Source of the DNA: an uncultured Ruminiclostridium sp.
GTDB taxonomy: Bacteria > Bacillota > Clostridia > Oscillospirales > Ruminococcaceae
Direction of reading: 5' to 3'
NCBI GenBank assembly: GCA_910579265.1
Contig: CAJTTE010000009.1
Span: 62,001 to 126,000 of the forward strand
Length of the DNA stretch: 64,000 nt
The notes beneath the pieces were generated by a model. It saw only the letters and a program-made list of their open reading frames with translations, was not told where the DNA came from and did not search any database. This document shows, piece after piece, positions 36,125 to 43,814 of the stretch (position 1 is its first letter; each line of letters starts with the position of its first letter). A program made the position numbers and the translations under genes.

Positions 36125-36463
36125 ATGCAAATGAGAAAACTGGGAAGAACCAGCGATCATAGAAAAGCGATGCTCAGAGCTATGGTTACATTTCTGCTTG
36201 AAAACGGAAAAATAGAAACCACGGTTACCAGAGCAAAGGAAGTAAAGAGCGAAGCTGAGAAGATGATAACCTTAGGCAAGAGCACAGATCTTCACAGCAA
36301 GCGTCAGGTATTCGCTTATATTACCAAGGAGGAAGTCAGCAAGAAGCTGTTTGATGAAATTTCTCCTAAATACAAGGACGTTAACGGCGGATATACAAGG
36401 ATAGTCAAAATCGGTCCCCGTCGTGGAGACGCGGCTGAAATGGCAATTATCGAGCTTGTTTGA
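36125..36463 (+). CDS. rplQ: 50S ribosomal protein L17
   Basis: A 112-residue protein, MQMRKLGRTSDHRKAML, which aligns without a gap with the Bacillus form MGYRKLGRTS; hence the first ATG. It ends IGPRRGDAAEMAIIELV. GAAAGGAG lies upstream. It is the last gene of the operon and is followed by a terminator. Confidence 0.97.
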   Translation: MQMRKLGRTSDHRKAMLRAMVTFLLENGKIETTVTRAKEVKSEAEKMITLGKSTDLHSKRQVFAYITKEEVSKKLFDEISPKYKDVNGGYTRIVKIGPRRGDAAEMAIIELV

Positions 36464-36480
36464 GCCTAATGGATCTTATG

Positions 36481-36511
36481 ACGGCTGTTGCTTTTGCGAC
36501 AGCCGTTTTTG
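36481..36511 (+). terminator. Terminator of the ribosomal operon
   Basis: ACGGCTGT (36481-36488) pairs with ACAGCCGT (36499-36506) and runs into five T. It stands 17 bases after the rplQ stop. Confidence 0.9.
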
Positions 36512-36629
36512 TTATTAAAACCCGGTTTTACGGGCAAAAATATTGGTACTCTTTAGCATGATAGATCAAGGGATATAAGAGCTATTCATAAAAAGGGAAA
36601 TAATATGGCTATCACGGACGTCCTTATGG

Positions 36630-36657
36630 TTGACAAATTTTTCGGTAATGGTATAAT
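36630..36657 (+). promoter_or_regulatory. Promoter before the lipase-like gene
   Basis: TTGACA, 16 bases, TATAAT: a near-consensus promoter 138 bases before the ATG at 36795. Confidence 0.75.
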
Positions 36658-36794
36658 TGAACTACGGATTATATTTTGAATAGCCGGAGAGACTTCAGGG
36701 AAAATTAGCCTTGACGGCTTGTCATAAATTACGGTACTTTGGCTCCGTATGAAAAACCCGGGCATGGCAGCTTATTTTATTTTAGGAGGAAATT

Positions 36795-37712
36795 ATGGCA
36801 TACTTTACTTCTTCTGAGGGAAAAAAGCAGATATATTACGAAATCATAGAGCCCGCAAAGGGACGCAGACCGAAAGCTGTAATTCAGGTCATACACGGTA
36901 TGTGTGAATACTTTGGGAGATATAAGGAGTTCTCGGATTTCATGACTAAGCACGGATACGTCGTAGCCGGAGACGATCATCTGGGACACGGACGTACCGC
37001 AACAAACGAGGAGGAACGCGGATTTTTCGCATACAGCAGCGGCTGGAGGTTTCTTGTCCGTGACGAAAAGAAAATGACCGATATTCTTAGGGAAAAGTAT
37101 CCGGACGTTCCTATAGTTATTTTCGGGCACAGTATGGGGAGCTTTATTGCAAGGCTTTATATGTCGTGGTATCCCGACGGTATAGCGGGAGCATTATTTA
37201 TGGGTACCAGCAGCGGTGTGCCCGCCGGAGCGGCAAGTACGGCTGTAAAGCTTCTGGAGAACGCCGCAGGGACGAAAACCCATCTTAATTCCGGTCAGTG
37301 GATGTTTTATAATTTTCTTACAAGGCGTGTTCCCGATAAAACGGGGGAGCTTGACTGGATAACAAGAGATAAGGAAAAAACCGAATTTTTCAAAAACGAT
37401 CCCCTTGGAGATTTCGCATTTACCGCAGGTGCATACCGTGATCTTGTAAAGCTTTTGTCAGAGATCTCAGACAGAGATTGGGCGTATTCCCTTCCTGTGG
37501 ATATGCCGATAATGCTTATGAGCGGTGAAGAGGATCCCATAGGAGATTACGGAAAGGGAGTACGTAAGGTTTACAGAAGGCTTGTCAAGGCCGGTATGAA
37601 GAATGTAAGCATACGGCTTTATGTTGACGCCCGGCATGAGCTTATAAATGAAATAAACAGGCAGGAGGTTTATGAGGATATCCTCAATTGGGTCGGTAAA
37701 ATTACGGGATAG
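36795..37712 (+). CDS. Alpha/beta hydrolase, monoacylglycerol lipase/lysophospholipase-like
   Basis: A 305-residue alpha/beta hydrolase with no signal peptide. The oxyanion region is QVIHGMCEYFGRY, the nucleophile serine is in FGHSMGSF, the acid is probably the aspartate of LMSGEEDPIGDYG, and the histidine is in DARHELINE. DHLGHGRT matches the serine aminopeptidase S33/monoglyceride lipase group. It would cleave an acyl ester from glycerol or lysolipid in the cytosol. TTAGGAGG lies upstream; it has its own promoter at 36630. Confidence 0.88.
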   Translation: MAYFTSSEGKKQIYYEIIEPAKGRRPKAVIQVIHGMCEYFGRYKEFSDFMTKHGYVVAGDDHLGHGRTATNEEERGFFAYSSGWRFLVRDEKKMTDILREKYPDVPIVIFGHSMGSFIARLYMSWYPDGIAGALFMGTSSGVPAGAASTAVKLLENAAGTKTHLNSGQWMFYNFLTRRVPDKTGELDWITRDKEKTEFFKNDPLGDFAFTAGAYRDLVKLLSEISDRDWAYSLPVDMPIMLMSGEEDPIGDYGKGVRKVYRRLVKAGMKNVSIRLYVDARHELINEINRQEVYEDILNWVGKITG

Positions 37713-37740
37713 GGAATTCATCCGGATATGAGGTGATTTG

Positions 37741-38253
37741 ATGAAAAAGAGATATCTTGAAGCGGCAAGGATCACAAAAACCGTGGGGCTTAAAGGGGAA
37801 ATGAGAGCTCAGGTGCTTTGTGACGACTGTGGTATCCTTACGGAGTTCGATTTGTTTTTGGGGAAGGAACATAACCCTGTTCATGCTGTTTCCGCTTTTC
37901 CTGCGGGCGGAGATATGTGTAAGCTGAGGCTTGACGGAGTGGACAGTATTGAGCAAGCGCAAAAGCTTGTGGGCAAAATATTGTATATAGATCGTGAGGA
38001 TGCCGAGCTTCCTGAGGATACATGGTTTATTGCCGATATAATCGGACTTCCGGTATATGACGCAGACAGCGGCAGGCTCTACGGAAAGGTGAAGGACATA
38101 CTGCAAAACGGTCCGACTGACGTTTATCTCTTAAAGGGCAGTGACGGTAGAGAATTAATGTTTCCCGCAATTCCGGAGGTTTTGATAAAAGTGGATACCG
38201 AAGAAGAAAGAATAGAAATACGGCCGCTTAAGGGACTTTTTGACGATGAGTAA
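37741..38253 (+). CDS. rimM: 16S rRNA processing protein RimM
   Basis: A 170-residue protein. It starts YLEAARITKTVGLKGEMR, the N-terminal RimM domain, and has a C-terminal PRC-barrel domain (WFIADIIGLPVYDADSGRLYG). It matures the 30S head with S19. GAGGTGA precedes the ATG, which is chosen over the adjacent in-frame TTG. trmD follows but is separated by 727 bases of inserted repeats, whereas these genes are usually close. Confidence 0.93.
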   Translation: MKKRYLEAARITKTVGLKGEMRAQVLCDDCGILTEFDLFLGKEHNPVHAVSAFPAGGDMCKLRLDGVDSIEQAQKLVGKILYIDREDAELPEDTWFIADIIGLPVYDADSGRLYGKVKDILQNGPTDVYLLKGSDGRELMFPAIPEVLIKVDTEEERIEIRPLKGLFDDE

Positions 38254-38359
38254 TCATCGGGCAATAAGAACCTGCTTTTTTACACTCTAAAGTTTACACT
38301 CTAAAGTAAGATTAAACGTTATGTCTTTGCGGATACATCATTTGCAGTCAAATACGCCG

Positions 38360-38396
38360 AAAATATGCGTGCTGAGCTTTATGTGAACACGCTCTA
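38360..38396. repeat. Half copy of the 11303 palindromic element
   Basis: The loop and right arm (ATATGCGTGCTGAGC then TTTATGTGAACACGCT) are identical to 11322-11352, but the left arm is missing. It directly abuts the TTAA element at 38400, which may have inserted next to it. Confidence 0.75.
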
Positions 38397-38399
38397 ATG

Positions 38400-38579
38400 T
38401 TAAGGCAATAACGCACAATGATTGCGTGTGAATTGCGCAGTCAGATTTTACGTGAGCTTGCATAAATTCGACGCAGAAATACTGACGTATTTCGAGGAGG
38501 ATTTGCGTAAGCTGACGGAATATATGCAAGCAGGTCGCACGCAAAGCCGTCAGGCGGTCATTGTGCGGTATTGCCTTAA
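38400..38579 (-). mobile_element. MITE-like TTAA element, copy 4 (reverse)
   Basis: 180 bases from TTAAGGCAATAACGCACAAT to ATTGTGCGGTATTGCCTTAA. The 64-codon frame through it is a repeat by-product. Confidence 0.9.
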
Positions 38580-38788
38580 GTGTGTCCGTAAGGGCATGAT
38601 CACATATTTTCGATGACTGCGGCTCCTTAGAAATTAAAATGACAGGAATATAAGAGTATTCCTGCGATTTTTTCTTTAACCGGTGCTTTTGGTGAGATCG
38701 CAGGTTCTTGTATGGCTTACGCCTGATATAAACGATCTTTTAAGTCGTGGGGCTTAAGGCAGAAGGGCGAATAAGATTTGTTTTAGAG

Positions 38789-38940
38789 CCTGTTTAGTAT
38801 CTCAAGGTATGTGGATGGGCAGCGGATTTTGCGTATTTCGAGGTGATTTTCTCATACATACTTGATGTACATCAAGAAAAATCAGCGGGGGAATGCACAA
38901 AAGATGCAGGCAGGATACATGCCGACAGATACCGAACAGG
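38789..38940. repeat. 152-base inverted-repeat element
   Basis: The ends CCTGTTTAGTATCT and AGATACCGAACAGG are inverted repeats (12 of 14 match). A perfect 16-base palindrome CTTGATGTACATCAAG sits at 38861-38876, flanked by GATTTTCT and AGAAAAATC. Only one copy was seen in this window. It may be another non-autonomous mobile element. Confidence 0.55.
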
Positions 38941-38980
38941 TTTTTAGTAGATTTCCACAGAAAAAAATAGGGGGAATTTT

Positions 38981-39667
38981 GTGAGAATAGATATAGCTAC
39001 CCTGTTTCCCGATATGTGCGAGGCTGTCTTGTCAGAAAGCATTGTGGGACGCGGACGTAAGGAAGGCTTTATTGATATCAGATGTCATAATATAAGAGAC
39101 TATACCTTAAATAAGCACCGTCGTGTCGACGACAAGCCCTATGGCGGAGGTACGGGTATGGTCATGCAGCCGCAGCCGGTTTACGATTGCATATCGGCGA
39201 TAAGAGAAAATTCCGGATTTAAGGAATCAAAGATAATTTACCTTTCTCCCCAGGGAAAGCTTCTTGACCAGAAGCTTGTAAAAAGGCTTGCATGTGAGGA
39301 GCACCTCATATTGCTTTGCGGGCATTATGAGGGCATAGATCAGCGGGTGCTGGACGAATTGGATGCGGAGGAGATATCCGTAGGCGACTATGTGGTCACG
39401 GGAGGGGAACTGCCGGCGCTGATCATTGCAGACGCAGTAGCAAGGCTTCAGCCGGGAGTTCTTCCGAATGAGGACGCTTACTCTATTGAAAGCCACTATA
39501 ACGGACTGCTGGAATATCCTCAATATACGCGTCCGGAAGAATGGATGGGCCGCAAAGTACCCGATGTTCTCCTTTCCGGACATCACCAAAACGTTGAAAA
39601 GTGGAAGAAGGAAATGGCGGAAGAAACGACAAGGCTAAAAAGACCGGATATGATAAAAAAGGATTAG
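38981..39667 (+). CDS. trmD: tRNA (guanine-N1)-methyltransferase
   Basis: A 228-residue SPOUT methyltransferase starting at GTG (MRIDIATLFPDM) with AGGGGG upstream. It has the knotted SAM-binding region LLCGHYEGIDQRV, then EISVGDYVVTGGELPAL, and YTRPEEWMGRKVPDVLLSGHH. It methylates G37 of tRNAs, including tRNA-Arg of the CGG type, to prevent frameshifting. Confidence 0.96.
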   Translation: MRIDIATLFPDMCEAVLSESIVGRGRKEGFIDIRCHNIRDYTLNKHRRVDDKPYGGGTGMVMQPQPVYDCISAIRENSGFKESKIIYLSPQGKLLDQKLVKRLACEEHLILLCGHYEGIDQRVLDELDAEEISVGDYVVTGGELPALIIADAVARLQPGVLPNEDAYSIESHYNGLLEYPQYTRPEEWMGRKVPDVLLSGHHQNVEKWKKEMAEETTRLKRPDMIKKD

Positions 39668-39721
39668 AACATGGGCATTTATTTATGCACGACAACATCA
39701 GATATTTAATGGTGAAGTATT

Positions 39722-39996
39722 TGTTTTATGTCTGAGATACCGTTTTTGAGGAATCGCTGCGCTTTGCTCCGCTCCTTTTATGATATAATAACCTCAGACT
39801 GGGGAAAGAGGAAGATATGATTTTAATGTCTGAGAACATTGTATCGTTTTAAAGGAATCGCTGCGCTTTGCTCCGCTCCTTTTATGATATAATAACCTCA
39901 GACTGGGGAAAGAGGAAGATATGATTTTAATGTCTGAGAACATTGTATCGTTTTTGAGGAATCGCTCCGTCCGGCTTACCGTTCATGCCATAACGG
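39722..39996 (+). repeat. 104-base mini-ORF repeat array A
   Basis: Three units, with start codons at 39728, 39826 and 39930. Unit 1 encodes 30 residues (MSEIPFLRN...SFYDIITSD...KRKI) and stops at TGA. Unit 2 reads MSENIVSF and then meets TAA; unit 3 diverges after NRS. Each unit has GAAAGAGGAAG before the start codon, a GTCTGAG/CTCAGAC inverted repeat and a TATGATATAAT motif. The first to second spacing is 98 bases, the second to third 104. Confidence 0.85.
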
Positions 39997-40393
39997 TATG
40001 AATTCAGTAAGCATGCTTATATCGGTACGTAAGAATAATAAACGAATAACGGCGCTTTTCGGTAGTGTAAAATATGGTAATATCTTTTAAATCCGCTATT
40101 AAATTAACCGAATGCTTAATACAGCCGTTATGTAAAATTGTCCAACTTAAAGGCTTTTTTTCGTAAATACATTTCATATGTTTTACCGTAAGGCTGTTTT
40201 ATAAGCAATCAAAAATGCATAAAGTACTTTAAATAATATTTTTGATATTATCAGGGGGAAAACTTTTGGTCGAGTATCACATAGATGTGGATTATATTTG
40301 TGCAAAATCAACAAATACGCGCCGTTTTGATTGAACAATCTGTTATTTTTTGAAAAAATCACCCTATGCTGCCTAAAAATGTAAAAATGCCTG

Positions 40394-40422
40394 TTGACTA
40401 ATACGAGTTTTCGATATATACT
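40394..40422 (+). promoter_or_regulatory. Promoter of ptsH
   Basis: TTGACT, 17 bases, TATACT, 54 bases before the HPr start. Confidence 0.75.
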
Positions 40423-40475
40423 GTAAACAGATAAAGGAAAATAGAAAACCCTTTAATCGTAACGGAGGAAAAAAC

Positions 40476-40739
40476 ATGTTTGCAAAAGATGTAGAGGTAA
40501 AAAACTCAGTTGGTCTTCATGCAAGGCCTGCAACCTTTTTTATCCAGAAAGCAAATGAATACAAATCGTCTATCTGGGTTGAAAAGGAAGAACGCAGAGT
40601 AAACGCTAAGAGCCTTTTGGGCGTGCTTTCTTTAGGCATTGTAGGCGGTACCACAATAAGAGTTATCGCCGACGGTTCCGATGAGCAGCTCGCAGTTGAG
40701 GGTCTCATTAAGCTGGTTGAAAGCGGCTTTGCTGAATAA
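40476..40739 (+). CDS. ptsH: Phosphocarrier protein HPr
   Basis: An 87-residue protein with NSVGLHARPA, in which His15 takes the phosphate from enzyme I. RVNAKSLLGVLSLG contains Ser46, the site used by HPr kinase in Gram-positive carbon catabolite control. CGGAGG precedes the ATG. It stands alone, with its own promoter and terminator and no ptsI nearby. Confidence 0.94.
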   Translation: MFAKDVEVKNSVGLHARPATFFIQKANEYKSSIWVEKEERRVNAKSLLGVLSLGIVGGTTIRVIADGSDEQLAVEGLIKLVESGFAE

Positions 40740-40770
40740 TTGAGAATATTTACCGAGAAACCAAATAAAC

Positions 40771-40801
40771 TGCCGCTTATTAAAAGCGGCTGTTTTATTT
40801 T
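40771..40801 (+). terminator. Terminator of ptsH
   Basis: GCCGCTT and AAGCGGC pair around ATTAA-type loop bases and run into TGTTTTATTTT. Confidence 0.85.
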
Positions 40802-41542
40802 AAAGATAGAGAAAAAAGATCTATAAAGCCGCTTTATAAAGAAATGAGATCGAGACATTAAGCATGCGCTGTTCAGCAACTGTGAAGCTATGAGTTTTTG
40901 TCCTTCGGAAATCGGGTGAGCGCTGCTTTCGAGGTCAGTATATTTGCAGCAGACAGCGGTTTAAAGGTGAAGCTTGCATATAACCGTTTTTGAATTGTTT
41001 TCGGGTGCAGAAACCGTATCGGATTTTCCGGAGTGTTTTTTCCGGAGTATTTATGGTATAAGATCGGTGCGACGATCCGGAAATCATCGTATATTACATT
41101 GTTTTTTAAAGCGGACGAATAATTTCCTTTTTGTATAAGATCGTTTTGAAATCCTTATAAAAGCGTTCGTTAGTTTTTTCTGACAGATGATTTTTGCCTT
41201 TATTTTACGGATTGTCTGAAAAGCTGCAATTTGCATAATTTCTATCGACCGTCGGAGGCTTGCAGGCCAAAAATGCCGGAGCATTATCGTCCTTCTCCGC
41301 CTTTTTCCTTGAAATCGCCGCGTATTTAACAAAGGCGTACAAGATCGCTTATTTTTAAGATATGCCCTGGATTTACTGCAGGAGAAATTATAAGCGCGTC
41401 CGTGACCGTTTCGATATAAATTTTAATCCTTCCTGTCAAAAATACTTGAACGGAACAAAAAATATTTGTGATTATATCTCGGAAAAAATAAAGAATATTT
41501 AAAGAGCCGGTTGGGTCCGGCTATGGGCGAAGGGAGGCTTAT
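40802..41542. other. Spacer with a reverse copy of repeat C
   Basis: No gene is recognised. About 41205-41262, read on the minus strand, matches repeat C (GTCGATAGAAATTATGCA, GCAGCTTTTCAGACAATCC). Confidence 0.5.
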
Positions 41543-42247
41543 ATGATAAAAAATATGGTTAATAAGGCTTTTGATGTGGTTCTTCTTTTTTCGTTGTTTG
41601 TAATTTTAACCGGATGTTTACCGGGGAATGCCGATTACAGCAATATTATCGGATACCCTGAAGTGGCGGAGGCCAAAAAGCTTTATGAGGAGCTTGACAG
41701 CGGTCATTTTTATATGATCGACAACACATCCGGAAGAATCACCGAAGAATTTACTTTTAAATACCGTGACGACGGGCAGCTTACCTATCTGTACAAGGGG
41801 ACGGACGGTGATAATGTCTACTTTGAATACCACAACGGGTCCGAAATAAACTACAAGAAAAGCGCTGCGGACGAATGGAAATTTGTATCCAAGGGAGATC
41901 CGGATTACTACTCCTATTCAAGAAAGGACAAGCATCCCTATACTGTTTCGGGAGTTATTTCGGTCAATGCATATGCCGTTACAGAAAGCGATGTGCAGGA
42001 TACGGAAAACGGGGGGAAAAAGGTCTCCTTTAAGTATAATGCGGAATATCTTGCTTCGTCTCTGTCGGAGCTGGGGGAGCTGAAAAGCTTTGAGAGCTCT
42101 GTCTGGTTGAACAAAGACGGGTATTGCTACAGATTGGATCAAAAAGGGATTTTTGAAAAGGACGGGGAGTTCATATCGGATTTTTCTATGTATATCGATA
42201 TGATGAATGAAGTGGAAAGCGTTGAAAGAGACGCGAATGCCGCTTAA
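41543..42247 (+). CDS. Lipoprotein of unknown function
   Basis: A 234-residue protein with a lipoprotein signal: a hydrophobic run VVLLFSLFVILTGC puts the lipobox cysteine at residue 27. The mature part is acidic and hydrophilic and shows repeated beta-type segments (FTFKYRDDGQLTYLY, YFEYHNGSEINYKK); no family was recognised. GAAGGGAGG precedes the ATG. It is on the same strand as the lipase and cellulase genes, 200 bases upstream. A surface role in that locus is only inferred. Confidence 0.8.
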   Translation: MIKNMVNKAFDVVLLFSLFVILTGCLPGNADYSNIIGYPEVAEAKKLYEELDSGHFYMIDNTSGRITEEFTFKYRDDGQLTYLYKGTDGDNVYFEYHNGSEINYKKSAADEWKFVSKGDPDYYSYSRKDKHPYTVSGVISVNAYAVTESDVQDTENGGKKVSFKYNAEYLASSLSELGELKSFESSVWLNKDGYCYRLDQKGIFEKDGEFISDFSMYIDMMNEVESVERDANAA

Positions 42248-42446
42248 AGTAAACTGTTTTTTAAACATATACCGTGCAGTTTCCGAGGATAAATGCTCTG
42301 TTTTCCATCAAACAAGGGCTTACGGCATAGATCCTTTATTTTCCGAAAATACACAGGATCGAATAACAGGATAATTAAGCTTTTATCAGCGGCTCGGGAA
42401 ACGGTTTTTCAATATATTTATATTTAAAAGGAACGTTTTAAAAGTG

Positions 42447-43802
42447 ATGAAAAATAAAATTCTGACGGAAGTATTTGGATGTATTGTGCTTGGCGCGGTT
42501 TTTGCGGTATTAGGCTGCTGCTTTCTTTTTGTAAAAAATGCGGCTCCGGGTTTTTTATTTCCCATGTTTATGGGGGGACTTGTGGTTTTTGATTTTATAT
42601 TAAATGCCGTTCCTATCCTTTTTACTTTGAAATTGCCGGGCTTTCGGCTTAAGGCATGCTATCACGGGGTCATTTGTCTCAAGAGCTTTATATGGGCATT
42701 GGTATTTTCGGTTATTATTCATATTATTCTTGGAATATATCTTCTGCCAGACGATTGGTGGGAGTTGGTATGCAGCGGGATAGTATGTGCGGGAATGCTT
42801 TCGGTTTTATTCTGGAACGGCATGCTTAGCGTTTATTGCGCTTCGGTACAGCTTGGAGTTAAGGGCAGGATCAGGGGTCTGCTGTTAGGTCTTGTGCCCA
42901 TAGCAAATATTGTTATGCTTTTTAAAATTATCCGTATCGTAAGGGAAGAGGTTTTCTTTGAGAGGGATAAGGCGGAACTCGACAAGATGAGATCAGATGA
43001 AAAAATATGTGAAACAAGGTATCCTATCCTCTTTGTTCACGGAGTTTTTTTCAGAGATTTTAAACATATAAATTACTGGGGCAGAATTCCGGATGCAATT
43101 ATAAAAAACGGAGGCAAAATCTACTACGGAAATCATCAGTCGGCGGCCTCGGTCGTCAGCGGCGGTCAGGAGCTCGCAGAACGTATCAGACAGATCATAA
43201 AGGAGAGCGGATGCGAAAAAGTGAATATTATTGCCCACTCGAAGGGCGGGCTGGACAGCCGCTATGCCATAGCAAAATGCGGGATTGCGGATATGGTGGC
43301 ATCTCTCACTACGATAAACACGCCTCATAGGGGCTGTATTTTTGCGGAATATCTTCTCGAAAAGCTGCCGAGAAACCTTCAGCTCAGCACGGCGGCGGGA
43401 TATAATGCGGCCATGCGCAGATTAGGGGATGCAGATCCGGATTTTCTTGCGGCGGTAAGCGATTTAAAGGCGGATGTGTGCGCCGTATATGACAAAGAGC
43501 TTATTGTTCCGGAAAGCGTGTTTACCCAAAGCGTGGGTTCACTTTTAAAGCATGCTTCGGGAGGAAAGTTCCCGCTTAATTTTTCCTATCATCTTGTAAA
43601 ATATTTCGACGGTCCGAATGACGGACTTGTATCCGAGCCGGCATTCAGCTTCGGTGAAAGCTATACGCTTCTTAAGCCTACAGGAAACCGCGGAATTTCT
43701 CACGGAGATATGATAGACCTTAATAGGGAGAATATAAGGGGTTTTGATGTTCGTGAATTTTATGTCCAGCTGGTCGGAGATCTTAAGAAAAAGGGGTTTT
43801 GA
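42447..43802 (+). CDS. Membrane-anchored lipase-like alpha/beta hydrolase
   Basis: A 451-residue protein. The first 170 residues hold four to five hydrophobic segments (e.g. VFAVLGCCFLFV, LWALVFSVIIHIILGIY-like IWALVFSVIIHIIL). A C-terminal alpha/beta hydrolase follows: YPILFVHGVFFRDFKHINYW, then NIIAHSKGGLDSRYA with the nucleophile serine, and INTPHRG, as in triacylglycerol lipase and PGAP1-like hydrolases. The histidine is probably that of GISHGDMID. A GTG at 42444 directly precedes the ATG. The gene ends 12 bases before the cellulase gene, so they share a transcript. The substrate is unknown. Confidence 0.82.
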   Translation: MKNKILTEVFGCIVLGAVFAVLGCCFLFVKNAAPGFLFPMFMGGLVVFDFILNAVPILFTLKLPGFRLKACYHGVICLKSFIWALVFSVIIHIILGIYLLPDDWWELVCSGIVCAGMLSVLFWNGMLSVYCASVQLGVKGRIRGLLLGLVPIANIVMLFKIIRIVREEVFFERDKAELDKMRSDEKICETRYPILFVHGVFFRDFKHINYWGRIPDAIIKNGGKIYYGNHQSAASVVSGGQELAERIRQIIKESGCEKVNIIAHSKGGLDSRYAIAKCGIADMVASLTTINTPHRGCIFAEYLLEKLPRNLQLSTAAGYNAAMRRLGDADPDFLAAVSDLKADVCAVYDKELIVPESVFTQSVGSLLKHASGGKFPLNFSYHLVKYFDGPNDGLVSEPAFSFGESYTLLKPTGNRGISHGDMIDLNRENIRGFDVREFYVQLVGDLKKKGF

Positions 43803-43814
43803 GGAGAGAATGAT

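Larger units (their letters stand above)
38254..38980. other. Repeat-filled spacer between rimM and trmD
   Basis: It holds a half copy of the 11303 palindromic element (38360-38396), a full TTAA element (38400-38579) and a second inverted-repeat element (38789-38940). A tandem CACTCTAAAGTTTA-type duplication is at 38282-38307. No gene is present. Confidence 0.7.
39668..40475. other. Spacer with 104-base repeats and the ptsH promoter
   Basis: The first 300 bases hold the repeat array (39722-39996). The remainder is AT-rich and carries no gene apart from the promoter at 40394-40422. Confidence 0.6.

Noticed and set aside
38422..38616. 64-codon ORF in the rimM-trmD gap
   Set aside because: It is a translation of the TTAA element, not a gene.
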